Positions 62,085-64,000 of a stretch of 64,000 bases of DNA are shown here, one piece after another. The stretch is from Sweltsa coloradensis (lineage: Eukaryota > Arthropoda > Insecta > Plecoptera > Chloroperlidae), in assembly GCA_024449915.1 (NCBI GenBank), contig JAMZAV010000025.1:1180001-1244000 (forward strand), read 5' to 3'. Under the pieces are notes generated by a model. It searched no databases, was not told where the DNA came from, and saw only the letters and a list, made by a program, of their open reading frames with translations. Position 1 is the stretch's first letter. Every line of letters starts with the position of its first letter. The translations under genes were made by a program, and so were the position numbers.

Positions 62085-62365
62085 TACCTACAGTGTTGGC
62101 TCGAGCGCTAAGCTCTCGACTCTGATTCGGGAGGTCTCGGGTTCAATCCCGTCGAGATCGGCAATCCTGACTGAAGGTTTTTTACGAGGTTTTCCTCAGT
62201 CGTGAATGCGAATGTAAGGGATTGAGTCCTCTTAAACAGCCCTCGGACATCCCTTCAAATTGTCCTATCCGCAATATACCTAGTTAGTCACCTGAAGAGG
62301 GTCACACCGTTTAACTCTGATGTGTACCCTACAGCGGGCATCCTACAAAAATTTATTTATTTATT
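62085..62365 (+). mobile_element. SINE-A, near full-length copy with A/T tail
   Basis: A-box-like TGGCTCGAGCG and B-box-like GGGTTCAATCCCG are followed by GATCGGCAATCCTGACTGAA, CCTCAGTCGTGAATGCGAAT, GGGATTGAGTCCTCTTAAAC, ATACCTAGTTAGTCACCTGA and GTACCCTACAGCGGGCATCC. The copy ends in TTTATTTATTTATTTAT. It is about 85% like the 8444 copy by eye. Confidence 0.85.
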
Positions 62366-62369
62366 TATC

Positions 62370-63615
62370 TTAAGATGAAACCAAATAAACCTGCGCGTTC
62401 ACATTGATTTAAACGTTGATATCCAGTGTGCAAATTTAAGTTAAAAAAAATCTTTACACTTGGAATAAATTCCCAAAGTTGACCAAGAGTAAATTTAGGT
62501 GATTTCACTAATTTTTAATTCAAAATCAATGAATTAATTTAGGAATACGCATATTGGGTAGCATAGATTTATTATTTATTAACGTTAGTGTAAAATTTGT
62601 TAGCGATTTTATAAACCATTTACCCGATAAAAACAGAAAGCTGAGCGCCTAAACTCGTCTCCGCGCCAGCCTCAGCGACTCCTCTTAAACGGACTAACGA
62701 AATATCACAGATGTTAAGAAATTGAGTGCCGCTTCCTGCCTATGAGATGATTGTGCGTACACCTGTGTTGTATTTTAACGAACGACGTTTACGATTTATT
62801 TTATTTATTATTTATTTAACGTCTATCCTATTCAGTTATAAAAACTGATTTACAAAGGAGGGCAACTAAATAAATCTAATTACATAGATGCAGAAACAAC
62901 AATAAACTACACTTTCATAAATATTTGAAATAGTAGCATTACAACAACAATGCATTTTCCACAACAATTTTGGTTACAAATAAAAATGATATTATATCCA
63001 TTTAATGAATGAATCAAATATAAAAAAGGGTGGAGAATGAAAAGAAAAGAGAAGAAAGGAAAAAAAATTAAAAAAGAAAGAAAAAGATAAAGAAGAAAAA
63101 AGAAAAAAGAAAAAAGGAAAAAAAAACAAAACGAAAAGAAAAAAATGATTTATTAGACGATCCCACTCAAACGAATATGAGGTTTGCCAAAAATCAGGAA
63201 CAGCAAATCAGGGAGTATAATCAAAAACTTTCGCGGAAGAAACCACCGAACGCGAAATCTTTATTCTTGTGTTCAATCTTCATTTTTGTGTTCAAATCTT
63301 GATAATATTTTAGTCCAAAAAATCTTGACTCATATATATATAATTATATCAGATATATAATTATTTAAAATTGTTCATGTCAAACTGATCACAGCAATGA
63401 TACAGGACACCTAACTCAAGTTGCAAGCTCCATCAGTGGGCGGCAACCAGACAATCTAGGCAGAAAAATATAATTGAAAAAAAATACATTGTTTATATCA
63501 TAATCAAAGCAATAATGAACAAACAAAGAGACAAGCAACATCATTAATAAGAACTTATGAAGGTAAATTAACATTACACAAACACACAGACAATAACCTA
63601 CAAATAAATAGTAAA
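62370..63615. other. AT-rich stretch with a purine-only tract
   Basis: No gene is recognised. The purine-rich tract at 63020-63147 is listed separately. Part of 63340-63615 may be the 3' untranslated region of the reversed LINE fragment that follows. Confidence 0.4.
63020..63147. repeat. Polypurine (AAAAG/AAAGA) tract
   Basis: About 125 bp are almost purely A and G on the plus strand, in GAAAAGAAAAG-like words. Confidence 0.92.
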
Positions 63616-63617
63616 AA

Positions 63618-63805
63618 TCAATTTTTTGTTCTTTGATTCATTATCATTGCTTCAATTTTACTTTTAAATTGTACAATTCCTAGATCAGTAAACTGGCTTC
63701 TAATATCATAAATAAATTGAATTCCAATAGGATGGCACGCCTCTGTACATAAATGACTTTCTAAATGCTTCAGAATTTAATCTAGGAACTTCCAATGAGT
63801 TTATT
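63618..63805 (-). pseudogene. C-terminal end of a non-LTR retrotransposon reverse transcriptase (CR1/L2-like), frameshifted
   Basis: The minus strand encodes SLEVPRLNSEAFRKSFMYRG then VPSYWNSI. After a frameshift near 63700-63710 it continues DIRSQFTDLGIVQFKSKIEA to a stop at 63618-63620. The pattern (Val-Pro-Arg, Arg-Lys-Ser-Phe, Tyr/Leu-Trp-Asn-Ser, then Phe-Lys) is typical of the extreme C-terminus of CR1/L2/Jockey-type polyproteins. Only ~60 codons remain, and the upstream part is cut off by M-element copy N. Confidence 0.7.
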
Positions 63806-63821
63806 AAGTGCTACTTCACTT

Positions 63822-64000
63822 AATAGGGATTGTAACTCCCCTTTAAGAATCACTTTTCTGTCCGTCCGCCGTGTGTCACGTGCCACGATAAAAACCGAAC
63901 ACAACCTCCGATTAATACAGGTTTCTTACGTAGACATTGCCCATTAAAATAGGGACCATACAGAATCTTTTGGTGACCGTTGAGGTCAAGGGAGAGGGGC
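63822..64000 (+). mobile_element. M-element copy N, truncated by the window end
   Basis: The 5' terminus AATAGGGATTGTAACTCCCC is followed by CACTTTTCTGTCCGTCCG, CGTGTGTCACGTGCCACGAT, AAAAACCGAACACAACCTCC, GACATTGCCC and TTTTGGTGACCGTTGAGGTC, then GGAGAGGGGC at the last base. The left part is among the best preserved in the window. Confidence 0.8.

Overview
The window is eukaryotic, AT-rich and gene-poor. It holds one recognisable protein-coding gene, a TGF-beta superfamily ligand of the myostatin/GDF8-GDF11 group (myoglianin in insects), on the plus strand. Two coding exons are present, at 29137-29600 (propeptide) and 33214-33597 (end of propeptide, dibasic cleavage site and the complete 109-residue cystine-knot ligand). 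Splice sites and phases are clean: phase 1 into the first visible exon and phase 0 between the two, the same layout as the three-exon vertebrate MSTN gene. The first exon (signal peptide and start of propeptide) was not found in the 29 kb upstream, so intron 1 either exceeds 29 kb or the exon is split and unrecognisable by eye. From memory of the family, the mature domain looks most like arthropod myoglianin/myostatin, especially its C-terminal third. A degenerate repeat resembling an RTE-type tail common in arthropods fits this. An arthropod is the best guess, but the species cannot be named from the sequence.

The remaining ~98% is non-coding DNA dense in degenerate repeats, mostly unnamed here. 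(i) A ~300-bp short element (called M-element here) with ends like AATAGGGAGCGAAGCT and a GTCCGTCCG...GTGTCACG core has about 14 copies. (ii) SINE-A, tRNA-derived, has about 11 copies. (iii) A second SINE group has either a 5S rRNA-derived head or a tRNA-derived head joined to one shared 3' tail. (iv) A third repeat (R-C) has four copies. (v) A ~760-bp element with ~60-bp inverted termini has inserted into a SINE-A copy. (vi) A 622-bp near-perfect palindrome lies at 10345-10966. (vii) There are two hAT-like remnants, one CR1/L2-like LINE C-terminal fragment and two other possible LINE tails.

Region by region: 1-12 kb is repeat-rich; 12-19.6 kb shows almost nothing recognisable; 19.6-29.1 kb holds M-elements and minisatellites of 32 and 42 bp; 29.1-35 kb is the gene and probable 3' UTR; 35-48 kb is mostly unannotated, with SINEs and a hAT-like remnant; 48-64 kb holds M-elements and four different tandem arrays (pentamer, 73 bp, ~60 bp, ~30/91 bp). 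No bacterial features, CRISPR arrays, intact tRNA or rRNA genes, or complete transposase or reverse-transcriptase genes were seen. I found no convincing new multi-gene system. The points most worth following are the head-swapped SINEs, the terminal amplification of an M-element, the long palindrome and the missing first exon.
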